The notes: generated by a model from the sequence alone, not told the origin. A stretch of 64,000 nucleotides of DNA from Bacteroidota bacterium (GCA_023251435.1 JAHEYU010000011.1:43334-107333); one strand, 5' to 3'. Counted from the stretch's first letter, positions 8,770 to 18,403 are shown. Made by a program: numbers and translations.

Positions 8770-10087
8770 TTCCATCATACAAGGGTTTTCGAAATACACT
8801 AAACAGCAGCGGATTGACGCGCTGATTCGGAAATATGGTTTTGAACCTGACCTGGCAGACTGGCTCGGTTCTTTCGAAGCACCCGACGAAACCATCCGCA
8901 AAATCATCGCCGATTTGAGCGAAAACCCGGTTTCCAGTTTTCATCTTCCTTTTTCCATAGCTCCAAATTTTGTGGTGAACGAGAAAAATTTGTTCTTTCC
9001 ACTGGTTTCCGAAGAAAGTTCGGTAGTTGCCGCGCTGGCAAATGCAGCCGGTTTTTGGGCGAAGCGGGGCGGTTTTCATGCTGAAGTTTTGGGTACCGAA
9101 AAAAAAGGGCAACTTCATTTCAAATGGAATGGAAATCCGGAATATTTACAATCGCTTTTTCCTGAAATTAAATTGAAGTTGCGGGCGGAAAGTGATTTCC
9201 TTACTGCAAAAATGGAAGCACGCGGAGGCGGAATTACCCACATTGAACTGAAATCATTGCCAACTATTTTACCAAACTATTTTCAGCTTGATGGCGGTTT
9301 TGAAACCTGCGACGCGATGGGTGCGAACTTCATCAATTCTTGTTTGGAACAGTTCGGGAAAAGCCTACAGGATTATTTCCTGACCAGCGAAAAGGTTTCA
9401 ACCGGACAGCGCGAATGTGAAATTATCATGGCTATTTTGTCGAATTATACTCCTGAAAGCCGGGTTCGCGCATGTGTGGAATGTCCGGTCAATAAGCTTG
9501 TCGAAGGCAAAACAGATGCTGATTGTCTTCAGTTTGCTGAAAAATTTGAGCAGGCAATCCGTATTTCGCAGGCAGATGTTTCGCGGGCTGTGACCCACAA
9601 CAAAGGAATTTTTAATGGTATTGACGCACTGGCTGTGGCAACCGGAAACGATTTCAGAGCCATTGAAGCTTGCGGACACGCTTTTGCCGCAAGAAATGGC
9701 CGTTACAGCGGATTGACCGATGTTCTCATTCAGGATGGACTGTTTCGGTTCAGCATCGAAATTGCGATGGCTGTTGGGGTGGTTGGCGGTGTAACAGCGG
9801 TTCATCCGCTTTCGAAACTGGCGATGCGGATATTGGATAATCCATCTGCTTCTGAATTAATGATGTATCTGGCCGTAGCTGGTCTGGCATCTAATTTTGG
9901 TGCGATCAAGGCGCTGGTTTCTGTCGGAATCCAACAGGGACACATGAAAATGCATTTGAGCAATATCCTGAACCAACTGAATATTCCGGAAGAAAAGCGG
10001 GAGGAAATTCAAAGCTATTTTCATGATAAAACAGTGTCTTTTTCGACGGTGGAGGAGTATTGGAAGAATCTTGAATCTAGCATCTAA
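8762..10087 (+). CDS. mvaA: hydroxymethylglutaryl-CoA reductase, class II (degradative-type fold)
   Basis: Converts HMG-CoA and mevalonate, 441 aa. Class II features: PLVSEESSVVAA (catalytic Glu84/85), ETCDAMGANFIN (nicotinamide-binding DAMGxN), SRAVTHNKGIFNGIDA with the catalytic Lys, VATGNDFRAIEA with the catalytic Asp, GGVTAVHP, and VGIQQGHMKMH with the C-terminal catalytic His. No membrane anchor, as expected for bacterial enzymes. It starts 8 bp inside fni. In a gene set with mevalonate kinases and decarboxylase it should work in the biosynthetic direction; HMG-CoA could come from the upstream leucine genes, since no HMG-CoA synthase lies in this window. The stop codon is part of a catctaacatctaa repeat. 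Confidence 0.94.
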   Translation: MDNSIIQGFSKYTKQQRIDALIRKYGFEPDLADWLGSFEAPDETIRKIIADLSENPVSSFHLPFSIAPNFVVNEKNLFFPLVSEESSVVAALANAAGFWAKRGGFHAEVLGTEKKGQLHFKWNGNPEYLQSLFPEIKLKLRAESDFLTAKMEARGGGITHIELKSLPTILPNYFQLDGGFETCDAMGANFINSCLEQFGKSLQDYFLTSEKVSTGQRECEIIMAILSNYTPESRVRACVECPVNKLVEGKTDADCLQFAEKFEQAIRISQADVSRAVTHNKGIFNGIDALAVATGNDFRAIEACGHAFAARNGRYSGLTDVLIQDGLFRFSIEIAMAVGVVGGVTAVHPLSKLAMRILDNPSASELMMYLAVAGLASNFGAIKALVSVGIQQGHMKMHLSNILNQLNIPEEKREEIQSYFHDKTVSFSTVEEYWKNLESSI

Positions 10088-10094
10088 CATCTAA
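10075..10094. repeat. catctaa direct repeat at a gene junction
   Basis: tctagcatctaacatctaat joins the end of mvaA to the next gene: the first catctaa supplies the last Ile codon and the TAA stop, and the second copy runs into the ATG at 10094. Confidence 0.5.
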
Positions 10095-11020
10095 TGTCAT
10101 CATCCTCAACATATCGCGCCAACGGAAAACTGCTTTTAACCGGAGAATATTTGGTTCTTCACGGAGCAAAGGCAATTGCGTTACCGCTAAAATTGGGTCA
10201 GCAATTAACCGTTCAGGACGGTTTAAATGCTGACTATATTGAATGGCAGGCTTTTTACGATGGAAAAGCATGGTTTTCGTGCAAGTTGAATCCGAATGAT
10301 TTGTCTGCAATTGCTACCAGTCATCCAGAAAAATCGGCTATACTCCGGAAAATATTTCGAACCATCAAGACACTGAATTCAGGCTTTCATCCAAAAGCAG
10401 GCACAAAAATAGAGACTTCTCTGGATGCCAACCCTGAATGGGGGTTTGGCAGTAGCAGCACTTTGATCAGCCTGGTTTCGCAATGGACTAAAGTAGATCC
10501 TTTTACGCTGAACGAACTGGTTTTTAAAGGTTCAGGATTTGATATTGCCTGTGCCACAGCTGACGGACCAATTTTTTATGTCAGAGATAAACCTGTTGAG
10601 CCTGCCCGGCTTAATTATTCGTTTGCCGACCAATTGTTTCTGGTTTATTCCGGACAAAAGAAGGAAACTGCAAAAGAAGTTAGTAATTTTCTGAAAGTGA
10701 AAAAGATACCGGATGGAATGGTTGATGAGGTATCAATGTTGTCGCTGGAATTTGCAAAATGTAGTAATCATGCGACTTTCAATCATTTGATTGTTCAACA
10801 CGAAAATATCGTTGGAAAATTATTAGGGAAACTTCCGGTTAAACTTGAATACTATCCTGATTTTGAAGGTGAAATAAAATCGCTGGGTGCCTGGGGTGGC
10901 GATTTTTTCCTGATATCTACCAAACTCCCTTTTTCAGGAGTAAAAAAATATTTTGAGAATAGAGGATTAACCACTATTTTTAGATGGAACGATCTGATAT
11001 TAAAACGGGAATCCCGATGA
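10094..11020 (+). CDS. GHMP kinase, 'GYDIA' family, candidate phosphomevalonate kinase
   Basis: GHMP-superfamily kinase of 308 aa. Seen: ANGKLLLTGEYLVLHGAKAIALPL at the N-terminus, the ATP-binding loop EWGFGSSSTLISLVSQW (P-G-L-G-S-S-like), and KGSGFDIACATADGPIFYV, the family's G-[YF]-D-I-A signature. The C-terminal motif is LGAWGGDFFLIS. Members of this family sit with mevalonate genes in Bacteroidetes. As a second GHMP kinase in the block (the other is at 12149), it is the natural candidate for phosphomevalonate kinase, but which of the two phosphorylates mevalonate is not decided by sequence alone. It overlaps the next gene by four bases (ATGA), a sign of coupled translation. Confidence 0.8.
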   Translation: MSSSSTYRANGKLLLTGEYLVLHGAKAIALPLKLGQQLTVQDGLNADYIEWQAFYDGKAWFSCKLNPNDLSAIATSHPEKSAILRKIFRTIKTLNSGFHPKAGTKIETSLDANPEWGFGSSSTLISLVSQWTKVDPFTLNELVFKGSGFDIACATADGPIFYVRDKPVEPARLNYSFADQLFLVYSGQKKETAKEVSNFLKVKKIPDGMVDEVSMLSLEFAKCSNHATFNHLIVQHENIVGKLLGKLPVKLEYYPDFEGEIKSLGAWGGDFFLISTKLPFSGVKKYFENRGLTTIFRWNDLILKRESR

Positions 11021-12066
11021 GCGGAATAGAAAAAAATATCCATTGGACGAGTAAATGGCGATGTCCGTCGAACATTGCGCTGGTGAAATACTGGGGGAAA
11101 CATGATTTTCAGAAACCAATGAATCCGTCGTTAAGTTTTGTACTTCAGAATGCTTTTACCGAAACATCGGTGGAGTTACTGAAGGAAGCTGACCGGAAAG
11201 TTGAGTTTTATTTTGAGGGAGCAGCCAGTGATTTCGGCGAACGGATTGAAAAGTATCTAGACAGTATTTCCTCCCATTTGCCCTGGATTAACAAGTATAA
11301 TTTCAGGATACGCAGCCACAACAGTTTTCCACATTCGGCAGGAATTGCATCATCGGCATCGTCGTTTGGCGCATTGGCACTGTGCCTGGCCGAAATAGAT
11401 TTTGCCATTTCAGGAAGGGAGCCAGATCACCCTGATTTATGGCTAAAAGCTTCTGAACTGGCGCGAATGGGAAGTGGAAGCGCTTGTCGGTCGGTGTATC
11501 CAGGGTTCGCCATCTGGGGACAAACACAATTGTTCGAGTCTTGCAGAGACGAACACGCAATAATGGTTTATGAGGGAATTCATCCTATGTTTTACGGTTT
11601 GCGCGATGCCATTTTGATGGTTGATTCGGGTACCAAACAAGTCTCAAGTTCGGTGGGTCATGAGTTAATGAACGATCATATTTTTCAGCGGTCGCGTATT
11701 GCGCAGGCTCATCAGAATATCAGCGAGTTGTATCTTGCCCTGCTTACCGGAAATCAGGAAAAATTTATTGAAGTGGTTGAAAACGAAGCCTTGAGTTTGC
11801 ACGCCATGATGATGACTTCCAATCCATCGTTTATATTGCTGAAACCGAATAGCCTGGAACTGATCAGCCGCATCAGGCGTTTCCGTGAGAAAGCAAAAAT
11901 CCCGGTGTCTTTTACAATTGATGCCGGACCAAATATTCATTTGCTATATTTCAAAAAAGATGAATTGGATGTAAAGGCTTTTATCGAGCGCGAACTGCTT
12001 GACTTTTGCGAAAACGGAAAGTGGATTGACGATCGGATCGGAAAAGGACCAATGAGAATTACTTAA
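11017..12066 (+). CDS. mvaD: diphosphomevalonate decarboxylase
   Basis: Makes IPP from diphosphomevalonate with ATP and loss of CO2; 349 aa from the ATG at 11017. An in-frame ATG at 10984 exists, but 11017 forms an ATGA overlap with the preceding stop and gives the usual N-terminus (KWRCPSNIALVKYWGK). Seen: NPSLSFVLQNAFTETSV, the phosphate loop SAGIASSASSFGALA, GSGSACRSVYPGFAIWG, and FTIDAGPNIHLLY, which holds the catalytic Asp. All core motifs of the family are intact, which rules out a plain GHMP kinase. The gene gives firm proof that the block is a classical mevalonate pathway and not one of the archaeal variants. Confidence 0.94.
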   Translation: MSGIEKNIHWTSKWRCPSNIALVKYWGKHDFQKPMNPSLSFVLQNAFTETSVELLKEADRKVEFYFEGAASDFGERIEKYLDSISSHLPWINKYNFRIRSHNSFPHSAGIASSASSFGALALCLAEIDFAISGREPDHPDLWLKASELARMGSGSACRSVYPGFAIWGQTQLFESCRDEHAIMVYEGIHPMFYGLRDAILMVDSGTKQVSSSVGHELMNDHIFQRSRIAQAHQNISELYLALLTGNQEKFIEVVENEALSLHAMMMTSNPSFILLKPNSLELISRIRRFREKAKIPVSFTIDAGPNIHLLYFKKDELDVKAFIERELLDFCENGKWIDDRIGKGPMRIT

Positions 12067-12137
12067 TAGTTGAAATATTGAAGGTATGAATGCCTGTTTG
12101 GTATACAAGTGAAAAGACGTACTGATGACAAACTTTT

Positions 12138-12161
12138 AACTTTAAACATTGAACTTTAAAC
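12138..12161. repeat. aactttaaac direct repeat at the start of the mevalonate kinase gene
   Basis: Two copies of aactttaaac (12138-12147 and 12152-12161) flank and include the TTG start at 12149; the second copy encodes residues 2-4. A related unit covers the stop codon of secDF (about 41591-41608). Confidence 0.5.
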
Positions 12162-13066
12162 CTAAATTTTTTAACTCAAAACTTCTGCTTTTCGGCGAAT
12201 ACGGATTGATGTTCGATGCCATGGCGCTGTCGGTTCCGTTTAACCGGTTTTCGGGATATCTCGATTTTGATTCAACCCGCTCCCATTTGGCAAGTTCAGC
12301 TGAAATCCGAAAGTTTTACGAACATCTGAAGTCCGGTGCTGACAGTCCAAAACTTCATTTTACCTTCGATCTGGAAAGCCTGAAAGCTGATGTTGAAAAT
12401 GGATTGTATTTTAATTCCAACATTCCGCAGCAATATGGCGTTGGGAGTTCGGGAGCATTGGTGGCAGCGCTTTTTAGCAGGTATGCCGCTGGTTTTGTTC
12501 CTGAAAATGAACTTATGCCGGAATTCCTGAAAGCTGATTTTTCGATATTGGAAAGCTTTTTTCATGGAAAAAGTTCGGGCATTGATCCGCTGATTTCTTA
12601 TTTGAATAAGCCTTTTCTTATTGATTCCGAAAAAAGGATTTTTCCTGTCAAGTTTGATTTGTCGAAATCAGGATTGTCATTTGCATTGATTGATACCGGA
12701 ACCACTGGGGCAACAGGTCCGCTTGTTCAGCATTTTATCGACCAGTTTCAGATACCTGTGTTTAGATTAGCCTTCGAAAGGCAGTTTATTCCGGCCAACA
12801 ACGGCTGTATAGAATCATTGCTGAACGGTAATCAACAAAACTTCTTTCTTTTTCTTGATCAGCTGATTCAATTCCAGTTACAGCATTTTCAGCGAATGAT
12901 TCCCGGAAATTTTCATGCTATCATTTCTGAAGCGCTTAATGATCAGGTTTTTATAAAACTGCTGGGCTCGGGTGGCGGTGGCTTTTTACTGGCAATTGCT
13001 GAAACTGCAGATTGTTTGAATAGTTGGGCGGAAAAGAATGAGATAAAAACAGGTGAGATTATTTAA
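12149..13066 (+). CDS. mevalonate kinase-like GHMP kinase
   Basis: GHMP kinase of 305 aa. The only start with a full N-terminus is TTG 12149; the next ATG would cut away the conserved NSKLLLFGEYGLMFDAMALSVP segment. Motifs: IPQQYGVGSSGALVAALFSRY (ATP loop), FHGKSSGIDPLISYLNKP (catalytic Asp region of mevalonate kinases, G-x-D-P), and KLLGSGGGGFLLAIAE near the C-terminus. G-x-D-x-L and LGSGGGG suit mevalonate kinase, so this is probably the first kinase of the pathway. It lies 82 bp after mvaD and ends the block; a hairpin at 13071-13101 separates it from the convergent ricT-like gene. Confidence 0.82.
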   Translation: MNFKPKFFNSKLLLFGEYGLMFDAMALSVPFNRFSGYLDFDSTRSHLASSAEIRKFYEHLKSGADSPKLHFTFDLESLKADVENGLYFNSNIPQQYGVGSSGALVAALFSRYAAGFVPENELMPEFLKADFSILESFFHGKSSGIDPLISYLNKPFLIDSEKRIFPVKFDLSKSGLSFALIDTGTTGATGPLVQHFIDQFQIPVFRLAFERQFIPANNGCIESLLNGNQQNFFLFLDQLIQFQLQHFQRMIPGNFHAIISEALNDQVFIKLLGSGGGGFLLAIAETADCLNSWAEKNEIKTGEII

Positions 13067-13070
13067 TGAT

Positions 13071-13101
13071 AAAGCCCCTCCATTTTGGGGAGAGGCTTTA
13101 T
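13071..13101. terminator. bidirectional terminator between mevalonate kinase and ricT-like genes
   Basis: Near-perfect hairpin aaagcccctcc / ggagaggcttt between converging genes. A-rich and T-rich flanks on the two sides would let it work both ways. Confidence 0.65.
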
Positions 13102-13109
13102 AGAAGATT

Positions 13110-14333
13110 CTATTCTTTTGGGCCTTTTTTTACCAGTGGTCTGGCGCGGTGAGGCCTGTTTCGGTGTTGTGTATTCTCTCTGTTGGTACTTTCCTGCGGT
13201 CTTTTTTCTTCAGTTCCGGCAGTTTGCATTTGGGTTCCCTGTGGTCGGTTCCCGTTTGGTCTCCGATTGCGGTTGTTTCGTTTTTTTCCTTGTTCCGGTT
13301 TATTAAAGAATTTCTGATCCAGTTCGCCAACATTCATCATGTTTTCTTTCTTGGCTTCGGGTTCGTTGTAGCCTTCAAACGAGGGTTTTTGTCCGCGTTT
13401 GTTCATGTTCAGGAATTTCTTTACATCTTCCAAATCAAGCACAAATACACGTCCGCCATCAGATTGTGAATAGCTGTACCAAACTTTTTTCTGAAGAATA
13501 TCGGTCTTGAAATGACGTACAAGTCCTTTATCAGTATCAATTGCCAGCAATTCATGCGGAAAATCTTCCAATGCTTCAAGATAATGGTCGAGTTCGTAGG
13601 TAAGGCAACATTTGAGCTTTCCGCAACGGCCCGCCATTTTTTCGGCATTGGGCGATAATCCTTGTTTAATGGCGGCGTCGGAAGTAACGCTTGTAAAATC
13701 GGTTCGCCAGGTAGAGCAGCACAAAGCGCGTCCGCACGAGCCGATTCCACCAATACGGCCGGCTTCCTGGCGCACACCAATCTGTTTCATTTCAATTTTT
13801 ATGCTGAATTCACGCGCATATTGCTTGATCAGTTCACGAAAATCGACCCGGTCGTCGGCAATGTAAAAGAAAATGGCCTTGTTATTATCTCCCCGAAATT
13901 CAACGTCCCCGATTTTCATATCCAGGTTCAGTTCGGCGGCGATTTGACGTGCACGAATCATTACTTTGTTTTCTCGGGCTTTGGCTTCTTCCCATTTAAT
14001 TACGTCGGCGGGGGTGGCTTTTCTGTATATTTTTTGCCATTCGTAGCGCTCGGGCTTTTTTACTTTTCTTTTAAACTGAAGTTCAGCCAGCTTACCGGTA
14101 AGCGAAACCGCACCAACGTCGTGCCCCGGGGAACACGACACAACTACCAGTTCGTCCCGTTTTAAAGGAATTCCGTCTTCATTCCTGAAAAATTCTTTCC
14201 GTGTTCCTTTGAAACGTATTTCGACAATGTTCGATTCGTTGGTAGTGTCAGGTATATCGCTAAGCCAGTCGTATGTGCCAAGCATGGCTGGACGGTCTAA
14301 ATCTATATTTGTGTTGCATCCGCTGCATCCCAT
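13110..14333 (-). CDS. ricT: RicT/PSP1-like iron-sulfur protein with basic low-complexity tail
   Basis: Homologue of RicT (YaaT/PSP1 family), 407 aa. The PSP1 domain covers roughly residues 35-280: VVSCSPGHDVGAVSLTG, KIGDVEFRGDNNKAIFFYIADDRVDFRELI, then the Cys-rich CGRALCCSTW and GRCGKLKCCLTYE. With MGCSGC at the very start these could bind Fe-S clusters, as in the Bacillus RicAFT complex, which affects RNA maturation. After residue 310 the protein turns into an Arg/Asn/Gln/Pro-rich tail (for example NNRNRRPNGNRPQG), likely disordered and possibly RNA-binding; such tails are common in Bacteroidetes members. No RicA or RicF partner is in the window. Function in Bacteroidetes is inferred. Confidence 0.87.
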   Translation of the reverse strand: MGCSGCNTNIDLDRPAMLGTYDWLSDIPDTTNESNIVEIRFKGTRKEFFRNEDGIPLKRDELVVVSCSPGHDVGAVSLTGKLAELQFKRKVKKPERYEWQKIYRKATPADVIKWEEAKARENKVMIRARQIAAELNLDMKIGDVEFRGDNNKAIFFYIADDRVDFRELIKQYAREFSIKIEMKQIGVRQEAGRIGGIGSCGRALCCSTWRTDFTSVTSDAAIKQGLSPNAEKMAGRCGKLKCCLTYELDHYLEALEDFPHELLAIDTDKGLVRHFKTDILQKKVWYSYSQSDGGRVFVLDLEDVKKFLNMNKRGQKPSFEGYNEPEAKKENMMNVGELDQKFFNKPEQGKKRNNRNRRPNGNRPQGTQMQTAGTEEKRPQESTNRENTQHRNRPHRARPLVKKGPKE

Positions 14334-14521
14334 ATCTCTCTATTTTAAAACAAAGCGACAATATTATCAATTTTTGGGCAGACTTACTATTTTAATTGGA
14401 TCTAAATAACGAATAAAGGATAAACCAATCTTTTATAAGAAAGCTGTGATTTATCCAAAATCCATTTGATCTGTCCTTCAGGATAAGTACAAAACCTATA
14501 TCTTTAGAACCAAAATTCCTG

Positions 14522-15682
14522 ATGATGAACATGCGCCAATTACTCCTGATATTTCTGTCTATCCTTAGCTTTCAATCACAAATACAAGCACAGCAGTTAA
14601 GTCCCGATGCGAGTATTAGTATTCTGACCTGTAATCCGGGAACTGAAGTTTATTCGATGTACGGACATACCGCCATTCGTGTGAGTGATCCCGCAACCGG
14701 GCTCGATGCAGTGTTTAATTATGGAGTTTTTAGTTTCGAAGCGCCCAATTTTCTTTATCGCTTTGCCAAAGGTCAAACCGATTATCTGATGGTTGGGCAG
14801 AAATTCAGTAGTTTTTTGCCTGAATATGACAAAGATAAGCGAAGTGTTTACGAACAGGTACTCAATCTGTCGCCGGAAGGGAAAATCAAATTATTTGAGG
14901 CACTGCTTGAAAATGCCAGACCCGAAAACCGCGAATACCGCTATAATTTTTTCATGGATAATTGTGCAACCCGTGTGCGCGATATGATTGAACAGAATGC
15001 GGGTGCGTCGGTTGTATTTTCCGGTGAGCAGCAAACAAAAAGTTACCGCGACCTGATCAAGGAATTCCATCATTCGTTTCGCTGGATTGATTTGGGCATC
15101 GACTTGCTGGTAGGCAAAAAGGCTGATGAACCTGTTTCTGCTTATGGACAAATGTTTTTGCCGGAATACCTGCATGCCCAGTTTGCCACTGCGGAAATAT
15201 CGATCGATGGAAAGGCGCAACCACTGGTGCTTGAAACACGCACGCTCGTTGAATATCCGAATACCAAGCTTAATTCTGATCTGCCTTGGCATGCAATTGT
15301 ATTTGGTTTGTTTTTTCTCTTGATTACCGGAATTTCAGTTCGTGGGTTTCTCCGGAAAACAAAAACCGACTGGCTCGATTACTGGTTGTTTGGCTTGACG
15401 GGCTTTGCCGGACTAATAATTGGATGGTTTACGCTGTATTCCGAACATCCGGCGATGAGCCCCAATTATAACCTGTTGTGGGCATTCCCAGCGAATTTGT
15501 TTTTTGCATTTGTATGGAGATTCAAAAAATGGAGACACAAAACCCGTTTCTATTTCTGGTTGGCCGGAGCACTTTTAATTCTTTCTTTTGTTGCCGGTCA
15601 GCAGTTCAATCCAGCGGTTTACTTCGTTATTCTTGCTTTGATTGTTCGGGTTGCGGTGAATTTGATGCCGGAAAGAAAGTAA
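14522..15682 (+). CDS. lnb: Lnb-like (DUF4105) membrane protein, probable lipoprotein N-acyltransferase
   Basis: 386 aa. N-terminal signal peptide (cleavage near QIQAQQ), a periplasmic DUF4105 domain (about 25-230) and a C-terminal membrane part with about four helices (258-280, 288-310, 320-335, 345-380). The domain shows MYGHTAIRV and YNFFMDNCATRVRDMI; the His and the Cys of NCATR are the expected catalytic residues of this NlpC/P60-like fold. Lnb proteins of Bacteroides add the third acyl chain to lipoproteins in a phylum lacking Lnt, so the same task is likely here. MMNM gives three possible ATGs; the first is used. The gene is divergent from ricT with 188 bp between. Confidence 0.82.
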   Translation: MMNMRQLLLIFLSILSFQSQIQAQQLSPDASISILTCNPGTEVYSMYGHTAIRVSDPATGLDAVFNYGVFSFEAPNFLYRFAKGQTDYLMVGQKFSSFLPEYDKDKRSVYEQVLNLSPEGKIKLFEALLENARPENREYRYNFFMDNCATRVRDMIEQNAGASVVFSGEQQTKSYRDLIKEFHHSFRWIDLGIDLLVGKKADEPVSAYGQMFLPEYLHAQFATAEISIDGKAQPLVLETRTLVEYPNTKLNSDLPWHAIVFGLFFLLITGISVRGFLRKTKTDWLDYWLFGLTGFAGLIIGWFTLYSEHPAMSPNYNLLWAFPANLFFAFVWRFKKWRHKTRFYFWLAGALLILSFVAGQQFNPAVYFVILALIVRVAVNLMPERK

Positions 15683-15706
15683 CCTTTTAAACCTGCCTTT
15701 AAAACT

Positions 15707-15714
15707 TATCTTTG
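15707..15714 (+). promoter_or_regulatory. -7 element TATCTTTG upstream of mutS
   Basis: Exact TAnnTTTG match 24 bp before the mutS start. The -33 region is only T-rich (TTTT at about 15685), so just the -7 part is convincing. Confidence 0.45.
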
Positions 15715-15737
15715 TGTTTCTTTAAAAATTCAGAACA

Positions 15738-18371
15738 TTGAGCACTACTTCCAAATATGCTGAAACTCCTTTGATGAAGCAGTACAATGCAGTCAAAGCG
15801 AAACATCCTGATGCCATTTTGTTGTTCAGGGTAGGCGATTTTTACGAAACCTTTGGCGAAGATGCCATTCGTGCGTCCGGAATTCTGGGCATTACGCTCA
15901 CCCGTCGCGCCAACGGTTCGGCCAGCTATGTCGAGCTTGCAGGATTTCCTTATCATGCGCTTGATACTTATCTGCCAAAGCTGGTTCGTGCCGGAGCACG
16001 GGTTGCCATTTGCGAGCAGCTCGAAGATCCGAAAATGACTAAGAATATTGTCAAACGCGGTATTACAGAACTGGTAACTCCCGGGGTTTCTTACAACGAC
16101 AATATTCTGGAGCACCGCGAAAATAACTTTCTGGCGTCGGTTCATTTCGATAAAAAGATGGCTGGAATCGCTTTTCTGGATATTTCAACCGGCGAATTTT
16201 TAACTGCTGAAGGATCGTTCGAATACATCGATAAACTGCTAAGCTCTTTTCAGCCTAAGGAAGTTTTGTTTCAGAAAGGAAAGGGAGCCGATTTTACTGC
16301 CTTGTTCGGAGGTAAATATTACACTTTTTCGCAGGACGACTGGGTTTATACCGAAGATGCTTCGAATGACCGGCTGATGAGGCATTTCGAAACCAAATCG
16401 CTGAAAGGTTTTGGGGTGCACGAACTGAATTACGGAATCATAGCTTCCGGTGCCATTTTGCACTACCTCGATCTAACGCAGCATCATCAGACCAAACATA
16501 TCGTCAATCTTTCGCGCATCGAAGAAGATAAATACGTTTGGCTCGACCGTTTCACAATCCGAAATCTGGAGCTTTTCAATTCGATTAATGAAGGCGCAAA
16601 AACACTGGTTCAGGTAATTGACAAAACCATTTCGCCAATGGGCGCACGTTTGCTGAAACGATGGATTGCACTTCCCCTGAAAGAAATTTCAGCCATTAAC
16701 AATCGGCTGAATGTAGTGGAATACCTGCAGAAAGACGAGAGTCTGAAAGAAAATCTGGAAGAACATATTCGTCAAGTGGGTGATTTGGAACGTATTATCT
16801 CGAAGGTGGCTGTTATCCGCATCAATCCGCGTGAAGTAGTGCAGTTGAAACATGCGCTTCAGGCCATTGCACCCATTAAGGATATTTGCAGTCAAACCGA
16901 AAGCCCGAATCTGCAACGATTTGCAGAGCAACTCAATCCCTGCGAATCGATTAGAATGCGCATCGAAAAAGAAATTCATCCAGATCCGCCAACTTTGGTA
17001 AACAAGGGGCATGTGATTGCTTCGGGCGTTTCTCCTGAACTGGATGAATTGCGCGAACTTGCTTTTTCAGGAAAAGATTATCTGGCACGGATGCAGGAAC
17101 GCGAATCGGAGCGTACCGGAATTACCAGTTTGAAAATCGCTTTTAACAATGTTTTCGGTTATTACATCGAGGTTCGGAATACGCATAAAGACAAAGTACC
17201 GCCGGAATGGATTCGAAAACAGACACTGGTTGGCGCCGAACGCTACATAACGGAAGAACTCAAAGAATACGAATCGAAAATTCTGGGTGCCGAAGAGAAA
17301 ATTCTGGCAATTGAAGTACGCTTGTTCAACGAACTGGTGGTCGCTTTGGCTGAATATATTCAGGCGATACAATTGAATGCAGCGATTATTGGGCAGCTAG
17401 ATTGCCTGTTGTCGTTTGCTACCACCGCCATCGAATACAAGTATTTCAGGCCCGAAATTAACGATTCGAAAGAAATCATCATTAAAGGCGGCCGCCATCC
17501 GGTTATAGAACATCAGTTGCCGTTGGGCGAATCGTACATTACGAACAATGTAACCTTGAATCAGGACGATCAACAGGTGATCATTATTACCGGACCCAAC
17601 ATGGCAGGTAAATCGGCATTGCTGCGGCAAACCGCCTTGATTGTGCTGATGGCGCAGATTGGTAGTTTTGTTCCGGCTGAAGCAGCCCAAATCGGTTTTG
17701 TCGATAAAATTTTCACAAGAGTGGGGGCGTCCGACAATATTTCGCTGGGCGAATCAACTTTTATGGTCGAGATGAATGAAGCCGCCAGTATCCTGAATAA
17801 TATTTCGGATCGGAGCCTGATTTTGCTCGACGAACTAGGTCGCGGTACTTCAACTTACGACGGTATTTCCATTGCCTGGTCGATTGTTGAATACATTCAC
17901 GAACATCCGAAGGCGAAAGCAAAAACGATGTTTGCCACCCATTACCACGAGCTGAACGAGATGGAAAAATCGTTTGGTCGCGTTAAGAACTTCAATGTAA
18001 CCGTAAAAGAAGTGGGTAATAAAGTGATATTCCTCCGGAAACTGGTTCCAGGCGGAAGTAACCACAGTTTCGGTATTCATGTGGCGAGAATGGCCGGAAT
18101 GCCGCCGTCTGTTGTTCGCCGGGCCGACGAAATACTGCTGCAACTTGAAGATACGCACCGAAAGGAAGGATTATCGAAGCCTCTGGAAGGTATGGCAGAG
18201 AAAAGAGAAGGATATCAGTTGAGTATTTTTCAGCTCGACGATCCGGTACTGAAACAAATTCGCGATGAAATCAAGAATCTGGATATCAACGATCTCACAC
18301 CACTTGAAGCCTTAAATAAGCTCAACGATATTAAGAAGATTACCGGTCTGGATAAGCCCTTCAGAAAATAA
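15738..18371 (+). CDS. mutS: DNA mismatch repair protein MutS
   Basis: Full-length mismatch recognition ATPase, 877 aa. Translation starts at TTG 15738; the first ATG (15774) would remove the start of the mismatch-binding domain. The mismatch-reading Phe-x-Glu motif is present in VGDFYETF (Phe35, Glu37). Core and clamp domains follow; the ATPase has Walker [14 protein letters not shown], signature [15 protein letters not shown], Walker [17 protein letters not shown] and the ATHYHEL switch. A helix-turn-helix dimerisation end is present after residue 790. A tRNA cluster follows on the same strand from its own promoter. A second, shorter MutS homologue lies at 22162. Confidence 0.97.
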   Translation: MSTTSKYAETPLMKQYNAVKAKHPDAILLFRVGDFYETFGEDAIRASGILGITLTRRANGSASYVELAGFPYHALDTYLPKLVRAGARVAICEQLEDPKMTKNIVKRGITELVTPGVSYNDNILEHRENNFLASVHFDKKMAGIAFLDISTGEFLTAEGSFEYIDKLLSSFQPKEVLFQKGKGADFTALFGGKYYTFSQDDWVYTEDASNDRLMRHFETKSLKGFGVHELNYGIIASGAILHYLDLTQHHQTKHIVNLSRIEEDKYVWLDRFTIRNLELFNSINEGAKTLVQVIDKTISPMGARLLKRWIALPLKEISAINNRLNVVEYLQKDESLKENLEEHIRQVGDLERIISKVAVIRINPREVVQLKHALQAIAPIKDICSQTESPNLQRFAEQLNPCESIRMRIEKEIHPDPPTLVNKGHVIASGVSPELDELRELAFSGKDYLARMQERESERTGITSLKIAFNNVFGYYIEVRNTHKDKVPPEWIRKQTLVGAERYITEELKEYESKILGAEEKILAIEVRLFNELVVALAEYIQAIQLNAAIIGQLDCLLSFATTAIEYKYFRPEINDSKEIIIKGGRHPVIEHQLPLGESYITNNVTLNQDDQQVIIITGPNMAGKSALLRQTALIVLMAQIGSFVPAEAAQIGFVDKIFTRVGASDNISLGESTFMVEMNEAASILNNISDRSLILLDELGRGTSTYDGISIAWSIVEYIHEHPKAKAKTMFATHYHELNEMEKSFGRVKNFNVTVKEVGNKVIFLRKLVPGGSNHSFGIHVARMAGMPPSVVRRADEILLQLEDTHRKEGLSKPLEGMAEKREGYQLSIFQLDDPVLKQIRDEIKNLDINDLTPLEALNKLNDIKKITGLDKPFRK

Positions 18372-18403
18372 AACACCGAAAACGGCTAAAGTTTTAATCC
18401 TTT

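Noticed and set aside
10984..11016. Longer form of diphosphomevalonate decarboxylase from ATG 10984
   Set aside because: The ATG at 11017 forms the ATGA overlap with the preceding stop and gives the family's usual N-terminus.
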